Shown here piece by piece: positions 7,907 to 16,558 of a stretch of DNA of 40,206 nucleotides. The translations under genes were made by a program, and so were the position numbers. Source of the DNA: Bernardetia sp. (GTDB lineage Bacteria; Bacteroidota; Bacteroidia; Cytophagales; Bernardetiaceae); contig NZ_JAHDIG010000033.1 of the NCBI RefSeq assembly GCF_020630935.1, positions 9,708 to 49,913 on the forward strand, in the 5' to 3' direction. How positions within the stretch are numbered: the first letter of the stretch is position 1; every line of letters begins with the position of its first letter. The notes beneath the pieces were generated by a model. That model was not told where the DNA came from and made no database searches. It saw only the letters and a program-made list of their open reading frames with translations.

Positions 7907-9655
7907 ATGTCAGATAGTAATTCTAATTCTTCTAATGAGCGTCTTATTTATACACGTTCTATTTCGAAAGAAAATAAAGCCAAAACAAAATCTACAGTTT
8001 CTGCTGCTCAAATCAAATTACCTATTTTTACAGCCATCGCATTAGGAGTAGGACTTATTTTTGGCGCACGTTTTTTTGGTGGAAATACTACTTCTCTTAC
8101 CTCAGCTTTATCTGACCTACAAACACAAGAAAGTGCTTCCGACCAAGCTAAAAAAATGAGACAAGTACTCTCCTATATTGAAGATTATTATGTAGATACT
8201 GTTAATCTTACAGAGATTACAGACCACGCTATAAAAGAGATGCTCTCCAAACTAGACCCACATACGAGCTACATTCCTGCCAAAGATGTAGAAATAATGA
8301 ACTCTCAACTAGAAGGTGATTTTGAAGGAATAGGAGTCGAATTTGTTCTTTTTGATGATACTATTCAAGTGGTAATGCCTGTTGCAAACGGTCCTTCAGA
8401 AAAAGCTGGAATAGAAGCAGGAGACAGAATTATTAAGGTAGATGATACACAAGTAGCTGGTGTGGGTATAGATAATAGAAAAGTTTTTGATGTATTGCGT
8501 GGAGAGAAAAATTCTAAATTAAATCTAACTGTTTTTCGTCCTTATCAAAACAAAGAATTAACCCTTACTGTAGAACGTGGTACAATTCAGACAAACACAG
8601 TAGAAGTGGGATATATGCTCACTTCCACTACTGGTTATATTAAAGTTTCTCGCTTTGGAATGAATACATTTAAGGAATTTGAAACTCAGCTTAGCAAACT
8701 TTTGCGTGCAGGAATGAAAGATTTGGTCTTAGATTTACGTGGAAACCCAGGAGGATATATGGATCAAGCTGTGAAGTTGGTAGATGAGCTTTTGGCAGGC
8801 AAAGAAATGATTGTCTATACCGATGGAAAAAAAGACCGATTTGATAGTGAAGAAAAAGCACATAGAAAAGGCGATTTTGAAGAAGGTGCAGTGGTTGTGC
8901 TTTTAGATGAAGGAAGTGCTTCGGCTTCTGAAATTGTGGCTGGTGCTCTACAAGACAATGACAGAGCCTTGATTGTGGGCAGACGCTCATTTGGAAAAGG
9001 ATTGGTTCAAAAGCCCATTACATTAAGAGATGGTTCAGAACTTCGTCTTACCATTTCAAGATACTACACACCAAGTGGACGCAGCATCCAAAAACCATAT
9101 AGCGACACAACCGATTACAGCCTAGAAATCGTAGAACGCTACACCAACGGTGAACTCTACCAAGCTGATAGTTCGAAAATAGATACAGAAAAAAAATATA
9201 AAACTCTTCATGGCAGAATCGTCTATGGAAGTGGTGGCATAATGCCAGATATTTTTATTCCTAGAGATACCTCATACTTTACACCTTACATAGATTCATT
9301 GTATTCTAAAAATGTTGTTAGAGATTGGACAAGCACCTATTTTAACAATAACAAAGAAAAGCTAAAGCAAATGCAGTTAGAAGATTTTATTTCTAATTTT
9401 GAAATCAATAAAGAAATGGAAAATGATTTTCTTCGTTATGCAAGAGCTAGAAATATAGGTTTTAACAGTGCAGAATATCAAGTTTCAAGAGCATTTATTT
9501 TAAACCAACTCAAATCTAGCATAGCAAAACTAGGCTGGCAAAATGAAGGATATTATCCTATCAGAAATAAAGAAGACAATGAGATTAAAGCAGCCCTAGA
9601 AAATCTTGAAAAAGCAGAAGATTTGAAGAAATATTATTTGAAAGAAAAGGAGTAG
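7907..9655 (+). CDS. C-terminal processing peptidase, S41 family (CtpA/Prc type)
   Basis: A 582-residue envelope serine protease. A cytoplasmic N-tail is followed by a single membrane segment (about 37-58), so the body faces the periplasm. A PDZ domain spans about 135-225 (GIGVEFVLFDD, AGIEAGDRIIKVDD). The catalytic domain carries Ser339 in EGSASASEIVAGALQD and Lys364 in RRSFGKGLVQKP, the expected Ser-Lys dyad 25 residues apart. About 190 residues follow the dyad, longer than minimal CtpA but common in Bacteroidota. Such enzymes trim C-termini of envelope proteins or turn over cell-wall hydrolases; the substrate here is unknown. The gene is isolated in its own transcription unit. Confidence 0.92.
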   Translation: MSDSNSNSSNERLIYTRSISKENKAKTKSTVSAAQIKLPIFTAIALGVGLIFGARFFGGNTTSLTSALSDLQTQESASDQAKKMRQVLSYIEDYYVDTVNLTEITDHAIKEMLSKLDPHTSYIPAKDVEIMNSQLEGDFEGIGVEFVLFDDTIQVVMPVANGPSEKAGIEAGDRIIKVDDTQVAGVGIDNRKVFDVLRGEKNSKLNLTVFRPYQNKELTLTVERGTIQTNTVEVGYMLTSTTGYIKVSRFGMNTFKEFETQLSKLLRAGMKDLVLDLRGNPGGYMDQAVKLVDELLAGKEMIVYTDGKKDRFDSEEKAHRKGDFEEGAVVVLLDEGSASASEIVAGALQDNDRALIVGRRSFGKGLVQKPITLRDGSELRLTISRYYTPSGRSIQKPYSDTTDYSLEIVERYTNGELYQADSSKIDTEKKYKTLHGRIVYGSGGIMPDIFIPRDTSYFTPYIDSLYSKNVVRDWTSTYFNNNKEKLKQMQLEDFISNFEINKEMENDFLRYARARNIGFNSAEYQVSRAFILNQLKSSIAKLGWQNEGYYPIRNKEDNEIKAALENLEKAEDLKKYYLKEKE

Positions 9656-9661
9656 AAAATT

Positions 9662-9706
9662 ATACGTTGTAAATGAATAATTGATTTTATATCATTTACA
9701 ACGTAT
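9662..9706. terminator. Convergent hairpin between S41 protease and apaG
   Basis: A perfect 15-bp stem (ATACGTTGTAAATGA / TCATTTACAACGTAT) with a 15-nt loop between two convergent genes. The T-run is weak on both sides (AATTTT on the minus strand), so it is a probable but not textbook terminator. Confidence 0.55.
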
Positions 9707-9709
9707 CAC

Positions 9710-10114
9710 TCAATTAAACCTCACAGGGTCAATCAGAGAAAAATCTGGAATCTTGACTTCAAAAAGAGAATCGTCGTCCAATCGTTTCATAAGATATTTA
9801 CCATACATTTTTCCTATATCGCTCTTTAAGTGGCAGCCCGAAACGTAATGATGGCTTTGTCCAGATTTCAAAATAGGTTGTTTTCCAATCACTCCTTCCC
9901 CCTCTACTTCTTGGTATGTTCCTTTCGAATCGTAGATATGCCAATGACGGCGCATAAGCTGAACCGTTTGATTACCTGTATTGGTAATAGTAATATGGTA
10001 GGTAAACACAAAGTTGCCATTGCGAGAATGTTTTTTATGAAATTCGGTACGTACACGCACCAAAATACCGTCGGTTATCGCACTGAAGAGTTCTCCAAAC
10101 ATTTTATCAAACAT
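9710..10114 (-). CDS. apaG: ApaG domain protein
   Basis: A 134-residue protein that is essentially one ApaG (fibronectin-like beta sandwich) domain. The diagnostic stretch GEGVIGKQPILKSGQSHHYVSGC matches the family signature (GxGVVGxQPxLxPGxxxxYxSGC), and HWHIYDSKG corresponds to the RxWxIxDxxG strand. ApaG has been linked to cobalt/magnesium tolerance in enterobacteria, but its biochemical role is unresolved. The N-terminus has two possible starts: Met1, and Met5 at 10102. It converges on the S41 protease gene and diverges from ung. Confidence 0.9.
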   Translation of the reverse strand: MFDKMFGELFSAITDGILVRVRTEFHKKHSRNGNFVFTYHITITNTGNQTVQLMRRHWHIYDSKGTYQEVEGEGVIGKQPILKSGQSHHYVSGCHLKSDIGKMYGKYLMKRLDDDSLFEVKIPDFSLIDPVRFN

Positions 10115-10253
10115 TTAGTAAAAGAAAGTGATTTATTACTAAAATGATAATTTTTTTAGAAGTTTGCAAATTTGTACCTTTCTAAAACCCTTTTGTAAAC
10201 CCTTAGGGTTTATTTGTATTTATTCAATTACCAAATTACCTAACCTACTTTTT

Positions 10254-10916
10254 ATGGACGTAAAAATTGCTGATTCTTGGAAAACACATTTGGAAGCAGA
10301 GTTTAGCCAACCCTATTTTGAAAAACTCGCTCTTTTTTTGAGACAAGCCGTACAAGAAGAAAAAATTTATCCCCCTGGAAAACTCATTTTCAATGCTTTT
10401 GAAAAATGTAGTTTTGAAGATACAAAAGTCGTCATTTTAGGACAAGACCCTTATCATGGCGCAGGACAAGCCAACGGACTTAGCTTTTCGGTAAGTGATG
10501 GTGTACGTATTCCTCCATCACTCAAAAATATTTTTCAAGAAATTCACGACGATTTGGGAAAAGAAATTCCTAAAAGTGGCAATCTAGAACGTTGGGCAGA
10601 GCAAGGCGTATTACTTCTCAATGCTGTCTTGACTGTACAGGCTTCCAAACCTGCATCACACAAGAAAAAGGGCTGGGAAGAATTTACTTCGGCTGTTTTG
10701 AAACTCGTTTCTGATGAGAAAGAAAACCTTGTTTTTATGCTGTGGGGGAAAGATGCTCAAAAGCGTGGTGAAATTATAGACAGAGAAAAACATTTGGTAC
10801 TGGAGTCGCCCCACCCTTCACCATATTCTGTGCATACTGGTTTTTTTGGAAACAAACATTTTAGCCAAGCGAATACTTACCTCAAAGAAAAAGGTAAAGA
10901 AGAAATAGATTGGTAA
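10254..10916 (+). CDS. ung: Uracil-DNA glycosylase, family 1
   Basis: I place the start at the ATG at 10254 (protein MDVKIADSW...), giving 220 residues, the family norm; the upstream 30-codon extension begins with TTG and looks non-coding. The enzyme removes uracil from DNA at the first step of base excision repair. Motif GQDPYHG at 63-69 holds catalytic Asp65; HPSPYS at 187-192 is the minor-groove/leucine loop motif with His187; GLSFSV and LLLNAVLTV are further conserved blocks. A hairpin terminator follows directly. Confidence is very high. Confidence 0.96.
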   Translation: MDVKIADSWKTHLEAEFSQPYFEKLALFLRQAVQEEKIYPPGKLIFNAFEKCSFEDTKVVILGQDPYHGAGQANGLSFSVSDGVRIPPSLKNIFQEIHDDLGKEIPKSGNLERWAEQGVLLLNAVLTVQASKPASHKKKGWEEFTSAVLKLVSDEKENLVFMLWGKDAQKRGEIIDREKHLVLESPHPSPYSVHTGFFGNKHFSQANTYLKEKGKEEIDW

Positions 10917-10927
10917 TTCTAAAAGAA

Positions 10928-10960
10928 AAACCCTAAGAATCTTAAAGGTTCTTAGGGTTT
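10928..10960 (+). terminator. Terminator behind ung
   Basis: A 12-bp stem (AAACCCTAAGAA / TTCTTAGGGTTT) with a 9-nt loop; TAGAATTTTTA follows. It sits 12 nt after the ung stop and can also serve the convergent LRR gene. Confidence 0.7.
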
Positions 10961-10989
10961 AGAATTTTTATTCAAAAAGCTATACTTTT

Positions 10990-11805
10990 TTAGAAAAAGA
11001 CAGTACAGCTAGGTTGTTTTTTCTGTAGCGCATTTGCATTTTCTTCACTTACTTTTGTATTCTCACAATAAACGATAGAAAGCATACTCGCTTTGCTAAG
11101 AGGAGAAAGGTCTGAAACTTCAGTTTTAGCAAATACGATTTCTCTTAATTTGGTAAGGTTTGAAAGTGGTGCAAGACTAGAAACTTTAGTTTCTGAAAAG
11201 GTAAGTTCTCCTAAATTAGTAAGGTCTTTTAAAGGTGCAAGACTAGCTACTTTTGTGCGAGCCATATAAAGCACTTCTAAAGATTTGATGTATTTTAATG
11301 GAAAAATATTGCTTACAGGTGTGTTGGAAAAGTCTAACACTCTAAGTTTACGCATTCCACTCAAAGGCGCAAGGTTAGAAATACGAGTATCATAACAATC
11401 CAAACGGCTAAGGTTTGTCATAGAACGCAAAGGCTCTAAGTCACTGACTCCTGTTTCCGAACAGTCTAATTCTTTTAAGTTGGTAAGATTTCTTAAAGGC
11501 TCTAAAGAAGAAATACCTGTGTTTCCATCACACCAAAGTATCTTTAAGTTTTTAAGATTAGCTAAAGGCTCTAAAGTAGTGAGTCCACTTTTCTTGCAAT
11601 CTAGTTTTTCTGCTGCATATATTTTAGCTAGTTCGGCTGAAGAGGGTGAAGCACTCACACCAAACTTTGTCATAAAAACTTGTTGCCATTTTTTATCTAA
11701 TGAGTTCCACCAACTCGTAGAAAGCTGTGCATTGGCTTGTGTTGTTAGGAAAAAACACATACCACAAAAAATGCTTAGGCGAAAAAGAGAAAGCAATTTT
11801 TTCAT
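10990..11805 (-). CDS. Secreted leucine-rich-repeat protein
   Basis: I choose the second Met (11805), giving MKKLLSLFRLSIFCGMCFF and a normal signal peptide that ends near TTQANAQ. The mature part begins with a short domain (WWNSLDKKWQQVFMTKFG) also seen at the start of other Bacteroidota LRR proteins. It continues with about eight or nine 22-residue repeats of the form xxLxPLxxLTNLxxLxCxxTxVS, the bacterial (internalin-like) leucine-rich type, from about residue 65 to 260. There is no sorting domain or membrane anchor at the C-terminus, which ends in CTVFF. A protein-binding role is likely from the repeat; the partner is unknown. It is a single-gene unit. Confidence 0.85.
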   Translation of the reverse strand: MKKLLSLFRLSIFCGMCFFLTTQANAQLSTSWWNSLDKKWQQVFMTKFGVSASPSSAELAKIYAAEKLDCKKSGLTTLEPLANLKNLKILWCDGNTGISSLEPLRNLTNLKELDCSETGVSDLEPLRSMTNLSRLDCYDTRISNLAPLSGMRKLRVLDFSNTPVSNIFPLKYIKSLEVLYMARTKVASLAPLKDLTNLGELTFSETKVSSLAPLSNLTKLREIVFAKTEVSDLSPLSKASMLSIVYCENTKVSEENANALQKKQPSCTVFF

Positions 11806-12060
11806 AAATAATATCATTTTAAAATTCTTAAAAAGGAGTGAATAAAGTTGTTACATACAACTAAAATAAATCTAGTGATGAAGAATGTGTATTGAGGTTT
11901 TGATTTTTCAATCAACGTCAATGCTAAATTTCATATATTTTGATAAGATAGCCAAAATCTAGGACAAGCTCTAGCCATCAACTATATTTTTAGTCTGCAA
12001 TTATTATGCAAAAAGATTTTGAATAGTTATAAATGTAAAATGTAGGAAAAAAATCATCTT

Positions 12061-12636
12061 CTAAGACCTCATTTGATACTCTTCTTTTGTCAGACGATAT
12101 TGTATCACGTCCATATACTCATCTCCTTTTTTATAATGGTCTTTTATATACGCTTCCTTTATCATTCCATTTTTTATCATGACCTTTCCAGATGCAGGAT
12201 TGCTTATAAAGTGGTTTGCAAATATTTTGTTAAGCTCTAAGACTTCAAAACCAAATTTTATCATTGCTCCGACAGCCTCGCTTACCAGTCCTTGCCCCCA
12301 AAAAGGCTCTGCTATCCAATAGCCCAGTTCTGCTTTATTGTGTTTCTTATCTATCATCAGACCAATTCCTCCAATAAAGCTCAATGCTTGGTCTGCCTTC
12401 AAACGAATAGCAAATTTGTAAGCATCTCCTATATCACGTCCTTCATTCGCCATATTTATCCAAAATACAGCATCTCTTTCATGGTAGGGAAAAGGCAAAT
12501 TGAGTAAATTATCTGATACTTTACGGTTTCCTGCATACTCAATAATTTTTGGAATATCTTTATAGGAAAGAGAATTTAGTATTAGATTTTTACTTTCTAG
12601 TTGAATGTTTTCAAGAGCATTTTTTTCGGTATTCAT
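12061..12636 (-). CDS. GNAT acetyltransferase, RimJ/RimL-like
   Basis: The ATG at 12636 (MNTEKNALENIQLESKNLIL) is preferred over a TTG six codons earlier; this gives 191 residues. The fold runs from ESKNLILNSLSYKD (strand 1) through AELGYWIAEPFWGQGLVSEAV, where GYWIAxPFWGQGxxxEA is the acetyl-CoA-binding motif of the Acetyltransf_3 group, to NPASGKVMIKNGM. Members acetylate ribosomal protein N-termini or small molecules; this substrate cannot be named. It is followed on the same strand by nothing closely linked, and the next gene upstream is another, unrelated GNAT 80 bp away, so the two may share a transcript. Confidence 0.88.
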   Translation of the reverse strand: MNTEKNALENIQLESKNLILNSLSYKDIPKIIEYAGNRKVSDNLLNLPFPYHERDAVFWINMANEGRDIGDAYKFAIRLKADQALSFIGGIGLMIDKKHNKAELGYWIAEPFWGQGLVSEAVGAMIKFGFEVLELNKIFANHFISNPASGKVMIKNGMIKEAYIKDHYKKGDEYMDVIQYRLTKEEYQMRS

Positions 12637-12716
12637 AAAAAATAGAGTTATCAAGTATTGAAAAATAGTTATTGGTCTATTGAATACCTTTTTAAGTCTC
12701 TCAAAAGTTCAATTTA

Positions 12717-13154
12717 TTATGCCAAATTTTTCTCTACTTTCATGTGAGCAATACCTACTTCTGTAAATTCTTTCCCTACTTTTTTATAATCCATACTCTC
12801 ATAAAACCCCATAGCAGTCTGCCTAACATTTGCTTCAATGAGTTCGTAATGTTTAGATTTTGCAAAGGTTTCAGCAAACTCAACAAGTTCTTTTCCTATT
12901 CCTCGGCGTTGCCAATCTGTTGCTATCACTACCTGTCGCATTTTTAATTTTTTAGACGAGAGAGGAACAAACATAGCTGCTCCAATTATTTTATGATTTT
13001 CATCGAAAGCTGCAATGTGATAGCTACTATTTTCTAGCTCTAACTCTTCAGAAGAAAAGCGCATTCCTAAAGGCTGGCGCAAGACCAGTTCTCTTAAATG
13101 AACAGTGTCCCAATATTCTTTTGAATTGTGTTCGATAACTTTAAATTCTAACAT
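12717..13154 (-). CDS. GNAT family N-acetyltransferase
   Basis: A 145-residue single GNAT domain. The acetyl-CoA pyrophosphate loop is TDWQRRGIGKELVEFAE (about 79-95, Q/RxxGxG/A form), preceded by the strand KLKMRQVVIA, and the late motif ANVRQTAMGFYESMDYKKVG is typical of small stand-alone GNATs. The N-terminus (WDTVHLRELVLRQPLG) resembles uncharacterised members that modify small molecules or proteins. It is oriented like the neighbouring GNAT gene at 12061-12636 and divergent from frr. The substrate is unknown. Confidence 0.86.
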   Translation of the reverse strand: MLEFKVIEHNSKEYWDTVHLRELVLRQPLGMRFSSEELELENSSYHIAAFDENHKIIGAAMFVPLSSKKLKMRQVVIATDWQRRGIGKELVEFAETFAKSKHYELIEANVRQTAMGFYESMDYKKVGKEFTEVGIAHMKVEKNLA

Positions 13155-13281
13155 AAAAAATAGGTTTAAGGGTAAAAAAATAGGAGGAATATACCAACAA
13201 CTTTTAAATGGGCAAGATAGCTCTTTTCTAATAGTATTGAGTAAAAAATTAGACTAAGAAAACTAATTTTTAGCAAAATAG

Positions 13282-13314
13282 TTGATATAGTTTTAGAGTT
13301 ATTTAGTAGTTTTG
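13282..13314 (+). promoter_or_regulatory. Probable promoter of frr
   Basis: TTG at 13282-13284 and TAGTTTTG at 13307-13314 are 22 nt apart, close to the Bacteroidota consensus spacing. The frr ATG lies 70 nt downstream of the -7 box. Confidence 0.45.
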
Positions 13315-13383
13315 GTATTCAATTTACTAAAAGTACAATCTGAATTAAAATTATTCAAACAATCATTCAAAACATTAGACACT

Positions 13384-13941
13384 ATGCAAGAGGAAATTGA
13401 TATGTATCTTGAAGATGCAAAAGAACAAATGGAGAAAGCTATCAAGCATACTATTTCAGAATTTAGTAAGATTCGTGCAGGAAAGCCAACAGCTTCTATG
13501 TTTGATAGTATAATGGTAGATTATTACGGAACACAAACACCACTTGCACAAGTTGCAAACATTTCTATTCCTGATGTAAAAACAGTAGTGATAAAGCCTT
13601 GGGAAAAAAATATGGTAGCTGAAATTACTCGTGCTATCCGTGAGAGCAATCTAGGTTTCAACCCTATGGGAGAAGCTGATTTGGTTCGTATCAATGTACC
13701 AGCTCTTTCAGGAGAGCGTCGCCAAGAACTTGTAAAGCAAGCCAAAAACGAAGCAGAAGAAGGAAAAATAGGTGTTCGTAATGCTCGTAAAACTACCAAC
13801 AATGCCCTTCGCTCTATTGAAGGAGTTTCAGAAGATTTAGTAAAAGGAGCAGAACATAAAGTACAGGCTCTGACAGACGACTATACAAAGAAAATTGATG
13901 ACCTCTTACAGAAAAAAGAGAAAGACATCACAACAGTATAA
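13384..13941 (+). CDS. frr: Ribosome recycling factor
   Basis: The start is set at the ATG at 13384 (MQEEIDMYLEDAKEQMEKAI), giving 185 residues, the normal RRF length; the 24-codon upstream extension lacks an ATG and is not typical. With EF-G the protein splits the post-termination 70S complex. Conserved segments include the KIRAGKPTASMFDSIMVDYYG stretch, VVIKPWEKN, IRESNLGFNPMGEADLVRINVP and the SGERRQELVKQAK helix. It is usually downstream of pyrH in bacteria but is alone here. A terminator follows 13 nt after the stop. Confidence 0.96.
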   Translation: MQEEIDMYLEDAKEQMEKAIKHTISEFSKIRAGKPTASMFDSIMVDYYGTQTPLAQVANISIPDVKTVVIKPWEKNMVAEITRAIRESNLGFNPMGEADLVRINVPALSGERRQELVKQAKNEAEEGKIGVRNARKTTNNALRSIEGVSEDLVKGAEHKVQALTDDYTKKIDDLLQKKEKDITTV

Positions 13942-13953
13942 ATAACGTTTTCA

Positions 13954-13987
13954 ATAGGGACAGACATTGAGTTGTCCCTATATTTTT
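13954..13987 (+). terminator. Terminator behind frr
   Basis: A 9-bp stem (ATAGGGACA / TGTCCCTAT) followed by a T-rich tail (ATTTTTTAA). It ends at the last codon of the convergent menE gene. Confidence 0.75.
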
Positions 13988-15150
13988 TAATAATTTTCAA
14001 AAATCAGTTCCATACATTTTTTTCTATCTATTTTGTCTGTTTTTGTAAGAACAAATGTTTCAAGATAGAAAAATGATTTGGGAGCGTGATATGGAGGAAG
14101 ATTATTTTTTAGATGTAATAACAATTCTTTTTCAAAAGTTCTTGAGAATGGTACTCCTTCTATTACCAAAATTATTTTTTCTCCAAGAGTTTCATCTGAA
14201 ATAGAAGTTATAAAAAATCGTTTTTTTGTGTCTAACTCATAGAAAGAACGTTCGATAAAACTTTCAACTTTTTCTGGAAAGATTTTTACTCCTCCTGTAT
14301 TGATAACAAAATCTGCACGTCCAAGCCACTCAAATTCGTTCTGACTTTTTATATCTACCAAATCGTTGGTTACAATTTCTCTATCTAATGTTTGTGGGGC
14401 AGAAATGATTAAACAACCTCGCTCATCTGTTTTTATATTTACATGGGGAAGTGTTTTGTAGGTTGCTGAAATTTCTTTTTTTCCTTTTCCATTGAGTCTT
14501 TTTAAGGCAATATGTGTAACTGTTTCACTCATTCCATAGGTGGCATAAATAGGAACTCTTTGAAGCTCTTTTATAGTACGAATTTTTTTCAGTAGAGAAT
14601 AAGAAACAGGCGCACCTCCAACAATAATAGCCTTCATTTGCTTTAAAATCTTTATTTTTTGAGGGGTTTCTTCTAAAATAGCTTGAAGCTGCATAGGTAC
14701 AAAGGCTGCAAAGTCAAACCACGTATTTTCATCAAAATCTTCTAAAGGATTTCTCTTAGGAGGAACAATTACCATTTCTGCATTCAATTCCATCCCACGC
14801 ACAAGCATCATAATACCTGCAATATATTCTGTATTCAAACAAACAAAAAAACGTTCGTTAGATAATAAATTCAATTCCTTAGCTGTTGCTTCAACACTTT
14901 TTTGCATTTGCTCTCTAGTAAGGCGAATAGGCTTAGGGATTCCTGTTGAACCTGACGTATGAACCACAAAATCATTTTTATTACTTTGCCATTCTAAGCA
15001 AAAATCAACAACACGCTTGTTGTAGGAACTACATAAAACAACTTCAGCAAGCTGACTCATCACAACTTTTCTACCCACTCTACCCTCACATACTTCAAAG
15101 GGAAAATAAAGGACAGGTTCAGATGGATATACAGTAATAGATTCTGACAT
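13987..15150 (-). CDS. menE: O-succinylbenzoate-CoA ligase-like AMP-forming enzyme
   Basis: A 387-residue short member of the ANL superfamily, starting at the ATG at 15150 (MSESITVYPSEP); the longer frame would need a TTG. The phosphate loop is HTSGSTGIPKPI (about 65-76), the adenine motif is YATYGMSETVTHIAL, and the ribose-binding Asp sits in NDLVDI/GRADFVINTGGVKIFPEKVE. The C-terminal lysine domain ends LTKTDKIDRKKC. The compact size and the GGVKIFPEKVE motif fit Bacteroidota MenE, which makes o-succinylbenzoyl-CoA in menaquinone synthesis. Other men genes are not adjacent, so a related acid-CoA ligase role cannot be excluded. A TATATTTG box ends only 6 nt before the ATG, hinting at a very short leader. 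Confidence 0.82.
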   Translation of the reverse strand: MSESITVYPSEPVLYFPFEVCEGRVGRKVVMSQLAEVVLCSSYNKRVVDFCLEWQSNKNDFVVHTSGSTGIPKPIRLTREQMQKSVEATAKELNLLSNERFFVCLNTEYIAGIMMLVRGMELNAEMVIVPPKRNPLEDFDENTWFDFAAFVPMQLQAILEETPQKIKILKQMKAIIVGGAPVSYSLLKKIRTIKELQRVPIYATYGMSETVTHIALKRLNGKGKKEISATYKTLPHVNIKTDERGCLIISAPQTLDREIVTNDLVDIKSQNEFEWLGRADFVINTGGVKIFPEKVESFIERSFYELDTKKRFFITSISDETLGEKIILVIEGVPFSRTFEKELLLHLKNNLPPYHAPKSFFYLETFVLTKTDKIDRKKCMELIFENY

Positions 15151-15159
15151 ACGAAACAA

Positions 15160-15675
15160 ATATAATGGATAAGGGATTTTATATCTAAAGACTTATATAA
15201 TAAATCTGATAATTTAACTAAAATAGCTTGAATTTGTTAAAACTAAAACAAGAGTGGTAAAAAAATAATTTATGTAAAATAAGAGGAATATGCATACACT
15301 TAAAGGAGTTTTTTTAAAACAAAAACCAATAACAAATTGATTAATAACAACTTACGATAAAAATTTTACTACATTCTATAAATTTTGAGTATCTTATAAC
15401 TCAAAGCATTTTTATTTAAAGAAGTTATTGAAATCATTTTTTTATTTTTTGTAATTTTCCAACAATATACATAACTTTGCAGAGTTGTTTGATTATTCTA
15501 ATAAAGTAACTTTTATGAGTTTATTTATATCTAATAATCCTCATAAATACAATAAAATTTACTGGATATTTTAGCGATATACTATTAATTGTCTTGTAAA
15601 TATTTTTTAATAAAAAAGGCTTTAAAAGCCATTCAGAGCTATTTTATATTACAAGTTCGTCTAATTATTATTATT
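15160..15675. other. Intergenic region with promoter and long leader
   Basis: The stretch from the menE start to the next ATG has no supported gene. It holds the promoter at 15449-15479, a roughly 190-nt untranslated leader and a small hairpin GGCTTT-A-AAAGCC at 15618-15630. The left half (15160-15440) is plain AT-rich sequence in which I see nothing distinctive. Confidence 0.5.
15449..15479 (+). promoter_or_regulatory. Bacteroidota-type promoter
   Basis: TTG at 15449-15451 and TAACTTTG at 15472-15479 with exactly 20 nt between. This is an excellent match to the phylum consensus. Predicted start is near 15485, about 190 nt before the ATG at 15676. Confidence 0.6.
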
Positions 15676-16176
15676 ATGTTTCTTCCTTTTGAAAAAATGC
15701 CTTCTTATTCTCGCCTTTGGATTTATCAATCTGACAGAGAACTTACAGATAGTGAGGTTTTGGCAATTAAGAATGTTTTAACAAACTTTATCCAAAACTG
15801 GGAAGCCCATGGCAACTCTTTAGTTTCTTCTTTTGAGATTCGTTATCATCGCTTTATTATTTTGTGTGTAAATGAAGAGCTAACAAAAGCAACAGGCTGT
15901 TCTATCGATAAGTCTGTAGAACTAATGAAGGCAATAGAAGATGAGTTTAAAATTTCTCTCTTTGATAGAACTAAAATTGCTTATTACGACGAAAAAAATA
16001 ATATAGAAATAGCTCCACTTTCTAAAATTAAAGAGTTGGTAACTCAGCAAAAAATAAGTTCTGACACTATCATTTTTGATAATCTAGTTCAAATGAAAGA
16101 CCAACTAAATTCTGAGTGGCAGTCAAAAGCATCAAATACGTGGCTCAAACGCTACTTTGCTAATGTACTTTCATAG
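15676..16176 (+). CDS. Conserved Bacteroidota protein of unknown function
   Basis: The start is set at the ATG at 15676 (MFLPFEKMPSYSRLWIYQSDR), giving 166 residues; the upstream extension begins with TTG and encodes an unlikely hydrophobic leader. The protein resembles a family conserved across Bacteroidota with the pattern LPFEK..SRIWIYQ..R.L...E, a central WxxHGxxLxxSFEIRYxxFIIL and a C-terminal NLVQxKxxLxxxWxxxxxxTWLxRYF. Database entries of this family are, from memory, often labelled ABC transporter ATPase, but there is no Walker A or signature motif here, so that label is unsupported. It is soluble, has no signal peptide, and sits alone with its own promoter and terminator. Confidence 0.85.
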   Translation: MFLPFEKMPSYSRLWIYQSDRELTDSEVLAIKNVLTNFIQNWEAHGNSLVSSFEIRYHRFIILCVNEELTKATGCSIDKSVELMKAIEDEFKISLFDRTKIAYYDEKNNIEIAPLSKIKELVTQQKISSDTIIFDNLVQMKDQLNSEWQSKASNTWLKRYFANVLS

Positions 16177-16195
16177 GCAATGCTATTTTGAGCAT

Positions 16196-16234
16196 AAAAA
16201 AACTTCATTATTTCTGAATAATGAAGTTTTTTTT
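16196..16234 (+). terminator. Strong terminator
   Basis: A 17-bp stem (A-run plus AACTTCATTATT against AATAATGAAG plus T-run) with loop TCTG. It lies 19 nt after the preceding stop. The same stem core recurs at 20101-20137. Confidence 0.85.
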
Positions 16235-16558
16235 GACAAAAATTTGCTTTATAGGATTATTCCGTGTTTATTTGTTCTACATTCTAAAACAGAAGAATGT
16301 TTCCCCTACTAATTTTTCTATTTTATCCACAGAAAAATATAAGAATTAGTTGTAAGAATAAAATAAAAATACTCTTTACTTTCCCTTACAAAAGAGTAAT
16401 GTATTTGTAGATGGCTTCCCCTTCCAAAAAGCAAATACAACCTAAGTGAGCAACTTTTTGCATTGGTTGGGTAGGTTATTTTGCTTATCAAAAAATGCTT
16501 TATATATATATTTTATTCACTAAAAACTAAACGATTTAGTTTGGGAAAAACAACCTAT
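16235..16558. other. Intergenic region before the M4 protease pseudogene
   Basis: No gene is supported. There is a weak hairpin ACATTCT...AGAATGT around 16278-16299, and no clear TAnnTTTG promoter for the following pseudogene was found. A reading frame from a TTG at 16481 joins the pseudogene frame, but the ATG at 16559 gives the better signal peptide. Confidence 0.45.

Noticed and set aside
10164-10253. 30-codon N-terminal extension of uracil-DNA glycosylase
   Set aside because: It begins with TTG, has no family counterpart, and the ATG at 10254 gives the normal 220-residue protein.
15589-15675. N-terminal extension of the conserved unknown protein
   Set aside because: It starts with TTG and overlaps the predicted leader; the family starts at the MFLPFEK position.
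15676-16176. ABC transporter ATPase label for this protein family
   Set aside because: No Walker A, Walker B or ABC signature motif can be found in the 166 residues.
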